From positions 1 through 16,372 of the forward strand of contig DEFD01000034.1 of assembly GCA_002350615.1 (NCBI GenBank): DNA of 16,372 nt. Direction: 5' to 3'. Below are positions 1 through 6,974 of this stretch, in pieces. Position 1 is the stretch's first letter; each line of letters begins with the position of its first letter. The DNA comes from Bacteroidales bacterium UBA2861 (GTDB taxonomy: Bacteria > Bacteroidota > Bacteroidia > Bacteroidales > UBA932). Position numbers and translations under genes: made by a program. The notes under the pieces were generated by a model. It made no database searches, was not told the origin of the DNA, and saw nothing but the letters and a program-made list of their open reading frames with translations.

Positions 1-318
1 ACCCAGATGACCTTCGGCTTCAGCCGTGACGATGTGGGCACCTTCATGGGCGACTACCTCGGCAACAAGATCCTGGATGCGGATCCGTTCCAGACCATCG
101 ACATCAAGGGAGTCGGCAAACTTGTTGAATACGGCGTCCAGAATGGCCGCAGCAAGCGTTCCGACCTCAAGTGCGGTATCTGCGGAGAGCACGGTGGAGA
201 TCCCGATTCCATCAAGTTCTTCAACCGTATCGGTGTCGATTACGTTTCCTGCTCACCTTTCCGCGTGCCTATCGCACGTCTCGCCGCAGCCCAGGCTGCC
301 ATCGAGCAGGACAAGTAA
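1..318 (+). CDS. ppdK: Pyruvate, phosphate dikinase, C-terminal part (5' end outside window)
   Basis: This is the last 105 codons of pyruvate, phosphate dikinase, which interconverts pyruvate, ATP and phosphate with PEP, AMP and pyrophosphate in the cytoplasm. The frame is open from base 1 and stops with TAA at 316-318, so the gene starts upstream of the window. The visible piece is the end of the C-terminal TIM barrel that binds PEP/pyruvate. It shows the CGICGEHGGDP motif, whose second Cys/Gly-rich stretch includes the family's catalytic cysteine region, followed by the DYVSCSPFRVPIARLAAAQA ending that is nearly invariant in the family. In anaerobic Bacteroidales this enzyme usually serves glycolysis/gluconeogenesis at the PEP-pyruvate node (established knowledge). 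A strong hairpin terminator follows, and the next gene converges from the other strand. Identification is secure although only about one ninth of the protein is visible. Confidence 0.96.
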   Translation, partial: TQMTFGFSRDDVGTFMGDYLGNKILDADPFQTIDIKGVGKLVEYGVQNGRSKRSDLKCGICGEHGGDPDSIKFFNRIGVDYVSCSPFRVPIARLAAAQAAIEQDK

Positions 319-336
319 GCGTTTTCTCTAAAACGC
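319..336 (+). terminator. Short hairpin directly after ppdK
   Basis: GCGTTTT (319-325) pairs perfectly with AAAACGC (330-336) around a CTCT loop, starting on the base after the ppdK stop codon. It lacks a following T-run, so alone it is more likely an RNA 3'-end stabiliser or the first half of a double terminator with the hairpin at 357-389. Confidence 0.45.
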
Positions 337-356
337 TGGTTGTCAGCGATTTGCTT

Positions 357-393
357 AAAGTCGATGCTCCATTTTGGAGCATCGACTTTTTGT
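357..393 (+). terminator. Intrinsic terminator of ppdK
   Basis: A perfect 15-bp stem (357-371 with 375-389) closes a TTT loop, and the stem's own T-rich 3' side runs into a TTTTTGTT tail. This is a canonical rho-independent terminator for the + strand gene ppdK. On the other strand the tail is weaker (CTTTAAGC), so use by the converging manA operon is possible but less certain. Confidence 0.9.
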
Positions 394-428
394 TATGCGC
401 TGTGGGACAAGGAATTAGGAAAAACGGT

Positions 429-1373
429 CTAAAGATGCACCGCAAGGAAACGGGCGCTGCCTCCGAGCGGAGATATGCCTACCGCTTTCTCGTCCATTGC
501 AAGGACGGAACTGCCGGCACGGACGATCTGTGATTGCGCGCCTTTACAGGCGGAGTCCGTACAGCCGGCGGATACGCTGATTTCCCCTTCCAGACCTATC
601 AGAATAAGGAAATTCTTCTCTCCAGATTGTCCGGCAGTGCGAGGAACGGGTATGATCTGCGGCTTGTCAATCTCGTAGAGGGAAGTCACGAAATGGGGAT
701 CGCTCACAAGTTCCACCTCCTCATTCCTGGTGGGGGAGTAATGGGTGCGGTAGTCCGGGTAAACCTTGTAGTCGATGGCGTCTTTTGCCAGTTCGGTGTG
801 GAGCTGGCGGGGCTTGCCGTCAAGACCTGGACGGTTGTAGTCGTAAATCCTGTAGGTGATGTCGCTGGTCTCCTGGATTTCAGCGAGATAGCAGCCTCCG
901 CAGATGGCGTGCACGCGGCCTGCCGGCAGATAAAAGACGTCTCCCGGTTTCACGTCGTGTCTTGCCAGCACCTCCGTGATTCGGTTTTCTTTTACCAGAC
1001 GGACATAATCCTCAGGGCCGATACGCTGCTTGAAACCGACCAGAAGTTGCGCTCCTGGGGCGGTATCGATAAGATACCACATCTCAGTCTTGCCCTTGCA
1101 GTTATGACGTGCCGCCGCAAGGGTGTCGTCAGGATGCACCTGGATGCTGAGATCCTTTTTTGCGTCTATGAATTTGATCAGAAGCGGGAATTCAGCACCG
1201 TATATTTCATTGAGGCTTCTTCCCACCAAGCTGTGGGTGGCCACTGCAACCTCTTCCTGCCGCACTCCGCTCACGGCACTGCAGATGCTTTCACTGCCGG
1301 CGACTCCGGACAGCACCCACAGTTCCGTCCCCCAGACAAGGGTCTTCAGTATCGGATCGAATACGTAGATCAT
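429..1373 (-). CDS. manA: Mannose-6-phosphate isomerase (type I)
   Basis: This cytoplasmic zinc enzyme interconverts mannose-6-phosphate and fructose-6-phosphate, linking mannose use and GDP-mannose supply to glycolysis. The 314-residue length fits the short type I enzymes of Bacteroidota and Firmicutes. Zn ligands of the cupin fold are visible: QVHPDD (Gln78, His80), KTEMWY (Glu97) and PAGRVHAI (His155). The conserved TYRIYDYNR segment near residues 173-181 carries the active-site Arg. The ATG at 1371-1373 is only 2 bases after the stop codon of the holin-family gene, so manA is the last gene of a three-gene minus-strand operon starting near 2050. Its 3' end faces ppdK across 110 bases. Pairing with a YtxH protein and a holin-like membrane protein gives no clear metabolic logic and may only reflect shared transcription. 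Confidence 0.95.
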   Translation of the reverse strand: MIYVFDPILKTLVWGTELWVLSGVAGSESICSAVSGVRQEEVAVATHSLVGRSLNEIYGAEFPLLIKFIDAKKDLSIQVHPDDTLAAARHNCKGKTEMWYLIDTAPGAQLLVGFKQRIGPEDYVRLVKENRITEVLARHDVKPGDVFYLPAGRVHAICGGCYLAEIQETSDITYRIYDYNRPGLDGKPRQLHTELAKDAIDYKVYPDYRTHYSPTRNEEVELVSDPHFVTSLYEIDKPQIIPVPRTAGQSGEKNFLILIGLEGEISVSAGCTDSACKGAQSQIVRAGSSVLAMDEKAVGISPLGGSARFLAVHL

Positions 1374-1375
1374 GG

Positions 1376-1819
1376 TTATTCAGCAGGGGCGAAGATATCC
1401 CTCAGTGTCTGTATGGCGCCGATAATCAAGCCGGGGAATGCGAAACTCTGCCTGCCGAGTTCCACCTTGGCGTCAGCGAATGCCTTGGCCTTGACCAGTT
1501 CGGACATGCTGCGGATTTTCCCGTCCTTGAGGATCATCTTTATGAAGATGCCACGGAAGAGTTTTTTGCGAAGGGACCAGACAATGAGCAGGAGGATCAG
1601 GAAAAAGCCGCAAACTATTCCTGCGCCGGCGGCATAGGACCCGATTAGCTCTCCTACGAACAGCGTTACTGCAAACGCAAGGGTGCTCAGTACCACCATC
1701 AGGAGCATGAATGCAAGGCAGATGTTGACGGCAAGTCCCAGTGCGGAACTCAGTCCGTCCGCTGCCTTGAGTTTCGCCTGCTCGATGCGGGCGTCGATAT
1801 AATCACTTATCTGTCCCAT
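1376..1819 (-). CDS. Holin-superfamily (phage_holin_3_6-like) membrane protein
   Basis: This is a 147-residue inner-membrane protein. It begins with an amphipathic stretch (residues 1-25), then two long hydrophobic segments at about 27-53 and 63-84, separated by a short GELIGSYAAG turn. A basic juxtamembrane patch (LRKKLFRG) and a soluble helical C-terminus follow. This arrangement matches the 'phage holin family' proteins (Pfam Phage_holin_3_6) that are common in Bacteroidota chromosomes and are not tied to prophages. No other phage genes are nearby, so a lysis role is not supported. It lies between a YtxH-like gene (3 bases upstream) and manA (2 bases downstream), so the three are almost certainly cotranscribed. 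YtxH plus holin-family pairs recur in the phylum, and envelope stress or membrane organisation is a guess. Family assignment rests on topology and remembered family features. Confidence 0.75.
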   Translation of the reverse strand: MGQISDYIDARIEQAKLKAADGLSSALGLAVNICLAFMLLMVVLSTLAFAVTLFVGELIGSYAAGAGIVCGFFLILLLIVWSLRKKLFRGIFIKMILKDGKIRSMSELVKAKAFADAKVELGRQSFAFPGLIIGAIQTLRDIFAPAE

Positions 1820-1822
1820 AGT

Positions 1823-2050
1823 CTATTTCCCGAATTGTTCCTTTGCTTCCTCAAAAGCGTCCTGCGCCTTTCCGGCAAGGTCCTTTGCAGCGTCCTGTGC
1901 TTTCCCGGCAAGGTCCTTTGCGGTGCCCTGGACCCTGTCCGCCCAGTCTCCGGCCTTGGCCAATACTTCTTTGCCTTTGTCGGTGGTGAGGAGCCATACG
2001 GCCGCTGCTGCCCCTACGACTGCTCCGAATAAAAATGAATTGTTCGCCAT
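1823..2050 (-). CDS. YtxH-like small membrane protein
   Basis: This is a 75-residue protein with one N-terminal transmembrane segment, rich in Gly and Ala (FLFGAVVGAAAAVWLLT), followed by a highly charged, Lys/Asp/Gln-rich helical tail with LEA/YtxH-like character. The tail contains two copies of an 11-residue unit, AKDLAGKAQDA. The ATG at 2048-2050 is preferred because YtxH proteins begin just before the glycine-rich membrane segment. An in-frame ATG at 2086 would add 12 residues without membrane or signal character, in DNA that can form a leader hairpin (2061-2066 with 2076-2081). It is the first gene of the YtxH, holin-family, manA operon. YtxH proteins are associated with stress responses in Gram-positive bacteria; the function here is unknown. 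Confidence 0.8.
   Translation of the reverse strand: MANNSFLFGAVVGAAAAVWLLTTDKGKEVLAKAGDWADRVQGTAKDLAGKAQDAAKDLAGKAQDAFEEAKEQFGK
1857..1922. repeat. 33-bp tandem repeat inside the YtxH gene
   Basis: Two adjacent 33-bp units (1857-1889 and 1890-1922) match at 29 of 33 positions. They encode the two AKDLAGKAQDA units of the YtxH tail. The in-frame length means copy-number change by slippage would lengthen or shorten the helix by 11 residues without a frameshift. Confidence 0.85.
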
Positions 2051-2115
2051 AATCTGCAAGGCGGCGCCATTTATACGCCGCTCCAAAGCGCTAAATTCGC
2101 AAATTTTCGCCTAAA

Positions 2116-2140
2116 CTGCAAATAATGACTAAATTTGCAG
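2116..2140. promoter_or_regulatory. Inverted repeat and promoter box between divergent YtxH operon and thiamine diphosphokinase
   Basis: CTGCAAAT (2116-2123) and ATTTGCAG (2133-2140) form a perfect 8-bp dyad with a 9-base spacer. On the + strand the right arm overlaps TAAATTTG (2130-2137), a full match to the Bacteroidota -7 box TAnnTTTG. TTTC at 2105-2108 lies 21 bases upstream as a 3-of-4 match to the -33 TTTG. If this promoter is used, transcription starts at about 2143, at or next to the second ATG of the kinase gene. A repressor bound to the dyad would cover the box. Promoter and operator are inferred from sequence only. Confidence 0.45.
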
Positions 2141-2796
2141 ATATGTCAGCCGTAATTGTCGCGAACGGGGAGTTCCCCCATAAAGAATATCCCCTCTATC
2201 TGCTTAAAACAGCAGAATATATATTATGCTGTGATGCCTCATCGGGGCTGAAGCATCTTGAAAGGCTCGGTATCGCTCCGGACCTCATTGTGGGGGATAT
2301 GGACTCCTGCGGAGAAAAAACGCGCCGAAAGTTGGCGGACAGGCTGGTGCAGCTGGTGCAGATAGAAGAGCAGGACGACAACGATCTCGCAAAGGCCATG
2401 CGGGTGCTCCGGGAACGCCGCCCGGATATCAAGGAAATCCATATCCTGGGAGCAGGTGGCCGCAATGAGGCCCATGCCGTGGGTAATCTCGGCTGGCTGA
2501 TGGAATGGGAGATGCGTTACGATTTCCAGAAGGCGGGCGTCTGCGTCGATATGGTTTCGGATTACAGCACCGCCTTTGCTGTTTCGAGGGATATCAGCCT
2601 GGAAATAGGGGAGGGCCGCAAGATTTCTTTCTTCACTTGCGACCCTACGCTGAAAATATGTTCAGAAGGCCTTCACTGGCCGCTCGATCAGGTGGTCTTC
2701 GACGCCTGGTGGAAAGCCTCGCTGAACCGTGCTGATTCCGACTCGGTCACCCTCCGTTTCAGCCACCGCGCCCCGCTGCTGGTTATTTTGGACTGA
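2125..2796 (+). CDS. thiN: Thiamine diphosphokinase
   Basis: This cytoplasmic enzyme transfers pyrophosphate from ATP to thiamine to form thiamine diphosphate. The 223-residue length is normal. Family landmarks appear in order: AVIVANGEFP at the N-terminus, CCDASSG near residue 35, GDMDS near 57 (metal/ATP region), EEQDDNDLAKA near 81 (usual form Q-D-x-x-D-x-x-K-A) and LGAGGRNEAHAVGN near 109. In that last motif the usual acidic D of the (E)DH signature is Ala, with Glu one position before. The ATG at 2125 gives the longest frame. The ATG at 2143 (MSAVIVANGEFP) fits family alignments and the candidate promoter at 2130-2137 better, so the true start may be 2143. The gene is divergent from the YtxH operon, and its last 14 bases overlap the converging gene that ends at 2783. 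Confidence 0.93.
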   Translation: MTKFADMSAVIVANGEFPHKEYPLYLLKTAEYILCCDASSGLKHLERLGIAPDLIVGDMDSCGEKTRRKLADRLVQLVQIEEQDDNDLAKAMRVLRERRPDIKEIHILGAGGRNEAHAVGNLGWLMEWEMRYDFQKAGVCVDMVSDYSTAFAVSRDISLEIGEGRKISFFTCDPTLKICSEGLHWPLDQVVFDAWWKASLNRADSDSVTLRFSHRAPLLVILD

Positions 2797-3505
2797 CCTG
2801 CTGCGAGTAAATGTATTCGGCAACCTCAGCGAGGCTTTGATTGTCAGAATACTTCACTTTATGCTCTTTCCAAAATGCATCCAGGTCTTTCTTGTCCAGC
2901 CATGGAACCTGGCGGACTTCGGATTTAATGGCTCTGACGGTGTAACCGCCGTCGATGCAAAGGTATTTTATCTCTTTGAGTTCAAGAGGCCGTCCGCCGT
3001 TTTTGAGCGGTTTGAGTTCGCTCAGAGGCTTCTGGACCATCCTTAAAGAGAGAACGCTTCCGTTGCTGCCTTCCAGGATATCCCGCCGTTCGGTTGACGA
3101 TACTGAGGATTTGACTCCATATCCGACATCGGCCCGTGACATTGCCTCCCGGTTTATCTCCGCGTCATAAAGCACGGCGCCGTGCTCGGACTGCGCGAGA
3201 ACTTTCATCAGCCTGCCGTTAGCCAGAACATAGTTGTCCTCGCCGATCTTAGCGTATCTGGCGTATTCGGTACTCACTTTCAGGGTGTCGTTTTCGATAA
3301 AATAGATACGGCCGTCGGGAATACCGATATTGACGGCCTTCATCCTGGCGGTGACTCCTCCGGGCATAGCCAGCTCGGCGGCCTGGAAATCATCATAAAC
3401 AAAGGGCCATTGTTCGTGCGGAGTGTATTTCTGGGCAGAAGCGGCAAAGGACAAAACGATGCATGGCAAAATGCTGAGAATTAAATGCTTATTCATAAGA
3501 TTCAT
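2783..3505 (-). CDS. Secreted protein of unknown function, Bacteroidota-type
   Basis: This 240-residue protein has a classical signal peptide: basic start MNKH, hydrophobic core LILSILPCIVLSFA, and a likely cleavage site AASA before Gln25. The mature part contains WPFVYDDFQ near residue 33 and NGRLMKVLAQSEHGAVLYDA near residues 96-115. That pattern recurs in uncharacterised secreted proteins of Bacteroidota, but I cannot name a family or activity. It has no lipobox, so a periplasmic or secreted location is likely. The start may be the ATG at 3505 or the one at 3496 (MNKHLIL). Both overlap the end of the upstream lipocalin gene (stop 3489-3491), which suggests translational coupling in an operon with the protease at 5934-3928. 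Its 3' end overlaps thiamine diphosphokinase by 14 bases in convergent orientation, with no room for a separate terminator. Confidence 0.75.
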   Translation of the reverse strand: MNLMNKHLILSILPCIVLSFAASAQKYTPHEQWPFVYDDFQAAELAMPGGVTARMKAVNIGIPDGRIYFIENDTLKVSTEYARYAKIGEDNYVLANGRLMKVLAQSEHGAVLYDAEINREAMSRADVGYGVKSSVSSTERRDILEGSNGSVLSLRMVQKPLSELKPLKNGGRPLELKEIKYLCIDGGYTVRAIKSEVRQVPWLDKKDLDAFWKEHKVKYSDNQSLAEVAEYIYSQQVSPK

Positions 3506-3914
3506 CTTTTATTTCCTCAGGGATTACAGTTTTTTCGTATGTGTCCGCTTCCCCTCCTTCCGTGGCGGTGAGGGTGAGCAGGTCTTCGCTTACAGATACA
3601 ATATACGAACTTCCCCACGCCTTCCCGGAAGAATAGCTGCCGGAAAGGTTTTTCCCGGATAATTTCCAGCTGCCGCTGAATTTGCGGTACCTGCCCTGGC
3701 CAATCATCTGATACATTTCAAAACTCTTGTCTTTTGCAAAAGAGAGGTAGATATTTACGGTCTGCCCGGCAAACTCGGCGCTTTTTGTGATGATATCGGT
3801 AATTTGCCACTCGCCTACGATGGCTGGAGTTTTGGTTGCTTTCTTTTCCTTCTTACAGGAGATGGTTGCCAGAACAGTTGCGAGTATCGCTATTAAATAA
3901 AGTATCTTTCTCAT
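3489..3914 (-). CDS. Lipocalin-like lipoprotein
   Basis: This is a small lipoprotein of about 141 residues. MRKILYLIAILATVLATISC is a lipoprotein signal peptide with the lipidated Cys at position 20, followed by a Lys-rich linker (KKEKKATK). The mature part begins IVGEWQITDI, the G-x-W motif at the start of a lipocalin-like beta-barrel, and continues as short alternating strands (VNIYLSFAKDKSFEMY, SGSWKLSGKNLSGSY, YIVSVSEDLLTLTATEGG). This is the pattern of the Bacteroidota lipocalin-like lipoproteins. The ATG at 3912-3914 is chosen because it opens the signal peptide; an upstream ATG at 3956 would place 14 unsuitable residues before it and overlap the protease gene. It begins 13 bases after the protease stop and overlaps the next gene, so it belongs to the protease operon. 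Any ligand, or a role such as protease inhibition or chaperoning, is unknown. Confidence 0.78.
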   Translation of the reverse strand: MRKILYLIAILATVLATISCKKEKKATKTPAIVGEWQITDIITKSAEFAGQTVNIYLSFAKDKSFEMYQMIGQGRYRKFSGSWKLSGKNLSGSYSSGKAWGSSYIVSVSEDLLTLTATEGGEADTYEKTVIPEEIKDESYE

Positions 3915-3927
3915 ATTCAGTCTTTTT

Positions 3928-5934
3928 CTATAGCCATCCTCCGGTAGAGGAAGCAAATCCTCTTGTTATTATTGAAATCTCGCGTGAAATCGGCATTCCC
4001 CCGATAGTGGTGTCGGAACCGATTATGGAACCGCCGCCGACTGCGTTGATCGTTACTTTCCCGGAGCCGATCTTTGTGGCTTTGATGTAAAGGCGGCCAT
4101 ACTTCAACTGAGGTTCCTCTTCAATTCCAAGGGCTTCGCGCGAGGCGTCATCCATCTCAAAGCCGATATATGTGAGGCTCGTTGAAGAAGTCCCGAAATA
4201 AGGAGAAAGGTCCACCCAGTGGGTGTCGCCGATTGCAATCACGGAACAGGGGGTGCCTTCAATTTTCATCATCAGCGACCATGCATCAATGCATCCTGTT
4301 CCCATTTTATGATAGTACTTATGCAGTTGCATAGTCTGGTACACCGCTCCGGAGTTGAAGACAATCTGTTTTGTGCTTTTGCTGTTTATACGGTTGTCAA
4401 TGTCCTTGGCTGAGGACACTATCATAGAATTGAACTCGTCCACACTGTAATGTTTCCCCAATTTAAGGGCATAGGAAATTCCCAGAGCCGCTACTCCCGT
4501 GACATGCGGGCATGCCATTGAGGTGCCCTGCATGTAGGCATAGTCACCTCCGTTCTGGTCGAGTTCCGAAGGATATGTGGAAAGTACGGCGGCTCTCACA
4601 CTCCATCCGCCCGAGGCAGTGGGGAGTCCTACAGGATAGTTGGTATTTCCTCCTTCTCCGCCGGGCGCTGCGATTTTGCATCCCGGTCCGTAGCATGTGT
4701 AGTGGGTGGGAAGGAAATCAGGGCCAAGGGCGGAAACGCTGATTACATCTGCAAGTGCACCAGGATAACCGGCATAATCAGTGGCATCGTTGCCTGAGGA
4801 GAATATAATTATTCCGCCATCAACGGCATCATTGTTCTTGCTGTCCCGGAATGCCAGCATGGCGTCATATTCGGCACCTGCATGGCTCCTGTACGCTCCG
4901 TCGGACTTGAAAGTCCCGGCCGCGTATCCAAAGGAACATGAAATAAGGGACGCACCGTTGTCGGCTGCATACTTTATTGCTCTTGCGACCTGGGCCACCT
5001 CTCCCCCTCCATTGCCGGAAAAAATCTGGCATGACATTATTTTCACCCCGTCATTCTTGCCGCTGCCGCCGGCAATGCCGACCACGCCAAGGTTGTTGTT
5101 GTTTACGGCGGAAATGGTTCCGGCAGTGTGGGTTCCATGCCCCACATCGCCGTTCTTGCTCCAGGAGATGGCTCCATTGTCAACGAAATTATATCCGTAA
5201 ACATCATCAATATAACCATTTCCATCGTCATCGATGCCATTGTCGGGAATCTCTCCTTCGTTTTTCCACATGTTGGCAGCAAGGTCCGGATGCGTGTATT
5301 TTACGCCTTCGTCCACAACCGCCACAATTATGGAAGGGTCTCCGCAGGTAACCTTGCTCCATACGTCCTTTACGCTGATGTCACCGCCTGCATAGACGTT
5401 ACTGCATATCGCTTTGTCTCCTATGTTGATGTAGTGCCACTGGTTGGAAAACTGAGGATCGTTGAACTGGCTGAAATCTGTGGGCGAAGCTTTGGATGCA
5501 GCGATACTATTCACTGAAACCGCGCCTCCTAAACTTTGGGGGCGTTTTGCAACGGTGTTGAATTCAATTGTCTGCACGCAGGAAAACCCGGCGACAGCTT
5601 CGGCGACAGGCTCAAGTTGAGTCCCGTCCTCGAGAAACAACTCGTACCAGCGGTCCAGGCCGTGCCGTTTTTCTATTTCTTCTTTACCGGGAGTGGATTG
5701 AAAGACCCGTTCGATTCCGGATATTCCTTTTGTGCCAAGAAGCTCCTGAATATCCGCTTGTTCCTCCAATTTTACCAGGAAACTTGAAGGCATGGCATCT
5801 TTGAGAGTGTTGACGGATTTGGCGGCCAGCGCTGATGCAAACCCTTGATCCGAAACAAATTCTTTCTCTTCTATCCGGCTGCACGACAGCACGGCTGCCA
5901 TGCCCAGCACCAAATGTAAGGGGTTTCTTTTCAC
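3928..5934 (-). CDS. S8 family (subtilisin-like) serine protease, lipoprotein
   Basis: This 668-residue exported endopeptidase has a signal peptide ending in a lipobox (AVLSC, Cys18), so it is probably anchored in the outer membrane. Residues about 45-130 resemble an inhibitor-I9-type prodomain (SFLVKLEEQADIQELL). The catalytic domain spans about 160-515: Asp208 in IIVAVVDEGVKYTHPDL, His266 in GHGTHTAGTISA, oxyanion Asn382 in FSSGND and nucleophile Ser472 in GTSMACPHVTGVAAL. DNGIDDDGNGYIDD near 231-244 is likely a calcium-binding insert. A beta-rich C-terminal domain follows. The start codon is GTG at 5932-5934, the only start that gives a proper signal peptide. Upstream, at 5962-5996, lies a terminator for the SusCD operon; no clear TAnnTTTG promoter was seen, so expression may include readthrough. 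It is the only degradative enzyme next to the SusCD genes, which suggests that it makes peptides for import. Confidence 0.93.
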   Translation of the reverse strand: MKRNPLHLVLGMAAVLSCSRIEEKEFVSDQGFASALAAKSVNTLKDAMPSSFLVKLEEQADIQELLGTKGISGIERVFQSTPGKEEIEKRHGLDRWYELFLEDGTQLEPVAEAVAGFSCVQTIEFNTVAKRPQSLGGAVSVNSIAASKASPTDFSQFNDPQFSNQWHYINIGDKAICSNVYAGGDISVKDVWSKVTCGDPSIIVAVVDEGVKYTHPDLAANMWKNEGEIPDNGIDDDGNGYIDDVYGYNFVDNGAISWSKNGDVGHGTHTAGTISAVNNNNLGVVGIAGGSGKNDGVKIMSCQIFSGNGGGEVAQVARAIKYAADNGASLISCSFGYAAGTFKSDGAYRSHAGAEYDAMLAFRDSKNNDAVDGGIIIFSSGNDATDYAGYPGALADVISVSALGPDFLPTHYTCYGPGCKIAAPGGEGGNTNYPVGLPTASGGWSVRAAVLSTYPSELDQNGGDYAYMQGTSMACPHVTGVAALGISYALKLGKHYSVDEFNSMIVSSAKDIDNRINSKSTKQIVFNSGAVYQTMQLHKYYHKMGTGCIDAWSLMMKIEGTPCSVIAIGDTHWVDLSPYFGTSSTSLTYIGFEMDDASREALGIEEEPQLKYGRLYIKATKIGSGKVTINAVGGGSIIGSDTTIGGMPISREISIITRGFASSTGGWL

Positions 5935-5961
5935 TTTTTTCGATTCTTTCTTTTTGTGATA

Positions 5962-5996
5962 AAAAGGGGCAATCAGAGTACCTGGTCGCCCCTTTT
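5962..5996 (-). terminator. Terminator of the SusCD operon
   Basis: AAAAGGGGC (5962-5970) and GCCCCTTTT (5988-5996) form a perfect 9-bp stem with a 17-base loop. Read on the minus strand it lies just after the stop of the Big2 lipoprotein gene (6014), and its 3' arm ends in TTTTT. It separates the SusCD operon from the protease operon, although the T-run is short and leakage is possible. Confidence 0.75.
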
Positions 5997-6013
5997 CAAA
6001 CAGCTAAACAATA

Positions 6014-6964
6014 TTACTTGTCCTGAACGGGACGTATTGCAAACCCGAGGTAGCGGCTGTGCTGGTCGATGGTGTAGCTGTCGGAGGTGAAATCGAGAGA
6101 GTAAGCGTTGTAAGCCTCTTCTCCGGCATCACCTACCCAGTAGCGGCCTTTGGCACCTTCGTGGGCGTGCGTCTCGGCATCGTAGTATCCTCCGACCGGC
6201 AGGAAAATGCTCTTGCCGGTGCCAGAATAGCTTACCTTATATCCATATACCCCTTCGGATGAAGTCCAGGTCCATTCGGCGTTGTAGATCAGGTCCTCCA
6301 CTTCTGCGACGGTAGGCATTCTCCAACCGTCACCCCATTTTGCCGTCACGGGATCGTAAGCGGCGTCGCCGCTGATGTCTTCAACGTCCTTGAGCTCATC
6401 CTTGTCCGTACCGCACCAACTGCTGAGGGGTACGAGGTAAGAAGCCCATGAGTATGAAGACTTGGGATCCACTTCGCCCCAGGATACGAAACTGCCGAAG
6501 CCTTCGGGAGTCTTGGCGCCGAAGTTTACGGAAGACCAGTATATGGGATACTTGCTGCCAAACAGATCGACAGCCCTGTCGTCCACAACTGTATCCGGGA
6601 AGATCACGGAGCAGGATGCCACGAATCCGCCTGCATAGGTGGTGGCGGTAATGGTGGCTGTGCCATAACCTACGGACTCTACCACACCGTTGGAAACCTT
6701 GGCAACCTTCTCATCGGAAGATTTCCAGAGAATCCTCTTGTCGGAAGCGTCCTCAGGTGTGATGGTGGCGGTGACGAGTGCCGTCTGTTCCTTTGCCGTG
6801 AAGTTGAGAACGGTTTTGTCCAGGCTGATGCCTTCCACCTCAACTGCATTCTTATTGATGACGGGAGATTCTTCCGTCTTCTCTTTCTCGCAGGAGACGA
6901 GGACGCCGGATGCGAGAACGGCAAGCGCCGTAAAAAGATATGCTGTGTATTTCATGATATTCAC
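6014..6964 (-). CDS. Big2-domain surface lipoprotein with FISUMP-like C-terminal domain
   Basis: This is a 316-residue lipoprotein. The signal peptide ends in VLVSC (Cys25), followed by an acidic/Lys linker. Residues about 43-125 form a bacterial Ig-like group 2 domain (ISLDKTVLNF, ILWKSSDEKVAKVSNGVV, GTATITATT). The C-terminal domain (about 130-316) has the Trp/Tyr/Gly-rich pattern YWSSVNFGAKTPEGFGSFVSWGE, GWRMPTVAEVEDLI, WTWTSS, IFLPVGGYYD, GRYWVGD and GFAIRPV. Bacteroidota proteins with this pattern are annotated with the 'Fibrobacter succinogenes major paralogous domain'. These are non-enzymatic surface proteins, probably binding or adhesive. The gene starts 10 bases after the 811-residue lipoprotein gene ends, so it is the last member of the SusCD operon, and a terminator follows at 5962-5996. 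A second ATG nine bases downstream (MKYTAYLF) could also be the start. A role as a cell-surface binding accessory is inferred. Confidence 0.82.
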   Translation of the reverse strand: MNIMKYTAYLFTALAVLASGVLVSCEKEKTEESPVINKNAVEVEGISLDKTVLNFTAKEQTALVTATITPEDASDKRILWKSSDEKVAKVSNGVVESVGYGTATITATTYAGGFVASCSVIFPDTVVDDRAVDLFGSKYPIYWSSVNFGAKTPEGFGSFVSWGEVDPKSSYSWASYLVPLSSWCGTDKDELKDVEDISGDAAYDPVTAKWGDGWRMPTVAEVEDLIYNAEWTWTSSEGVYGYKVSYSGTGKSIFLPVGGYYDAETHAHEGAKGRYWVGDAGEEAYNAYSLDFTSDSYTIDQHSRYLGFAIRPVQDK

Positions 6965-6974
6965 GGTTTAACGG

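Noticed and set aside
534..1637. Long + strand open frame of 367 codons across the manA region
   Set aside because: It is antisense to manA and the holin-family gene, whose motifs and length are clear. The antisense translation shows no recognisable domain.
1857..1922. CRISPR-like repeat
   Set aside because: There are only two adjacent copies, without spacers, inside a coding frame where they encode a protein repeat.
1376..2050. Prophage remnant, because of a holin-family protein
   Set aside because: No endolysin, structural or integrase gene lies nearby. Holin-family and YtxH proteins occur in ordinary Bacteroidota operons.
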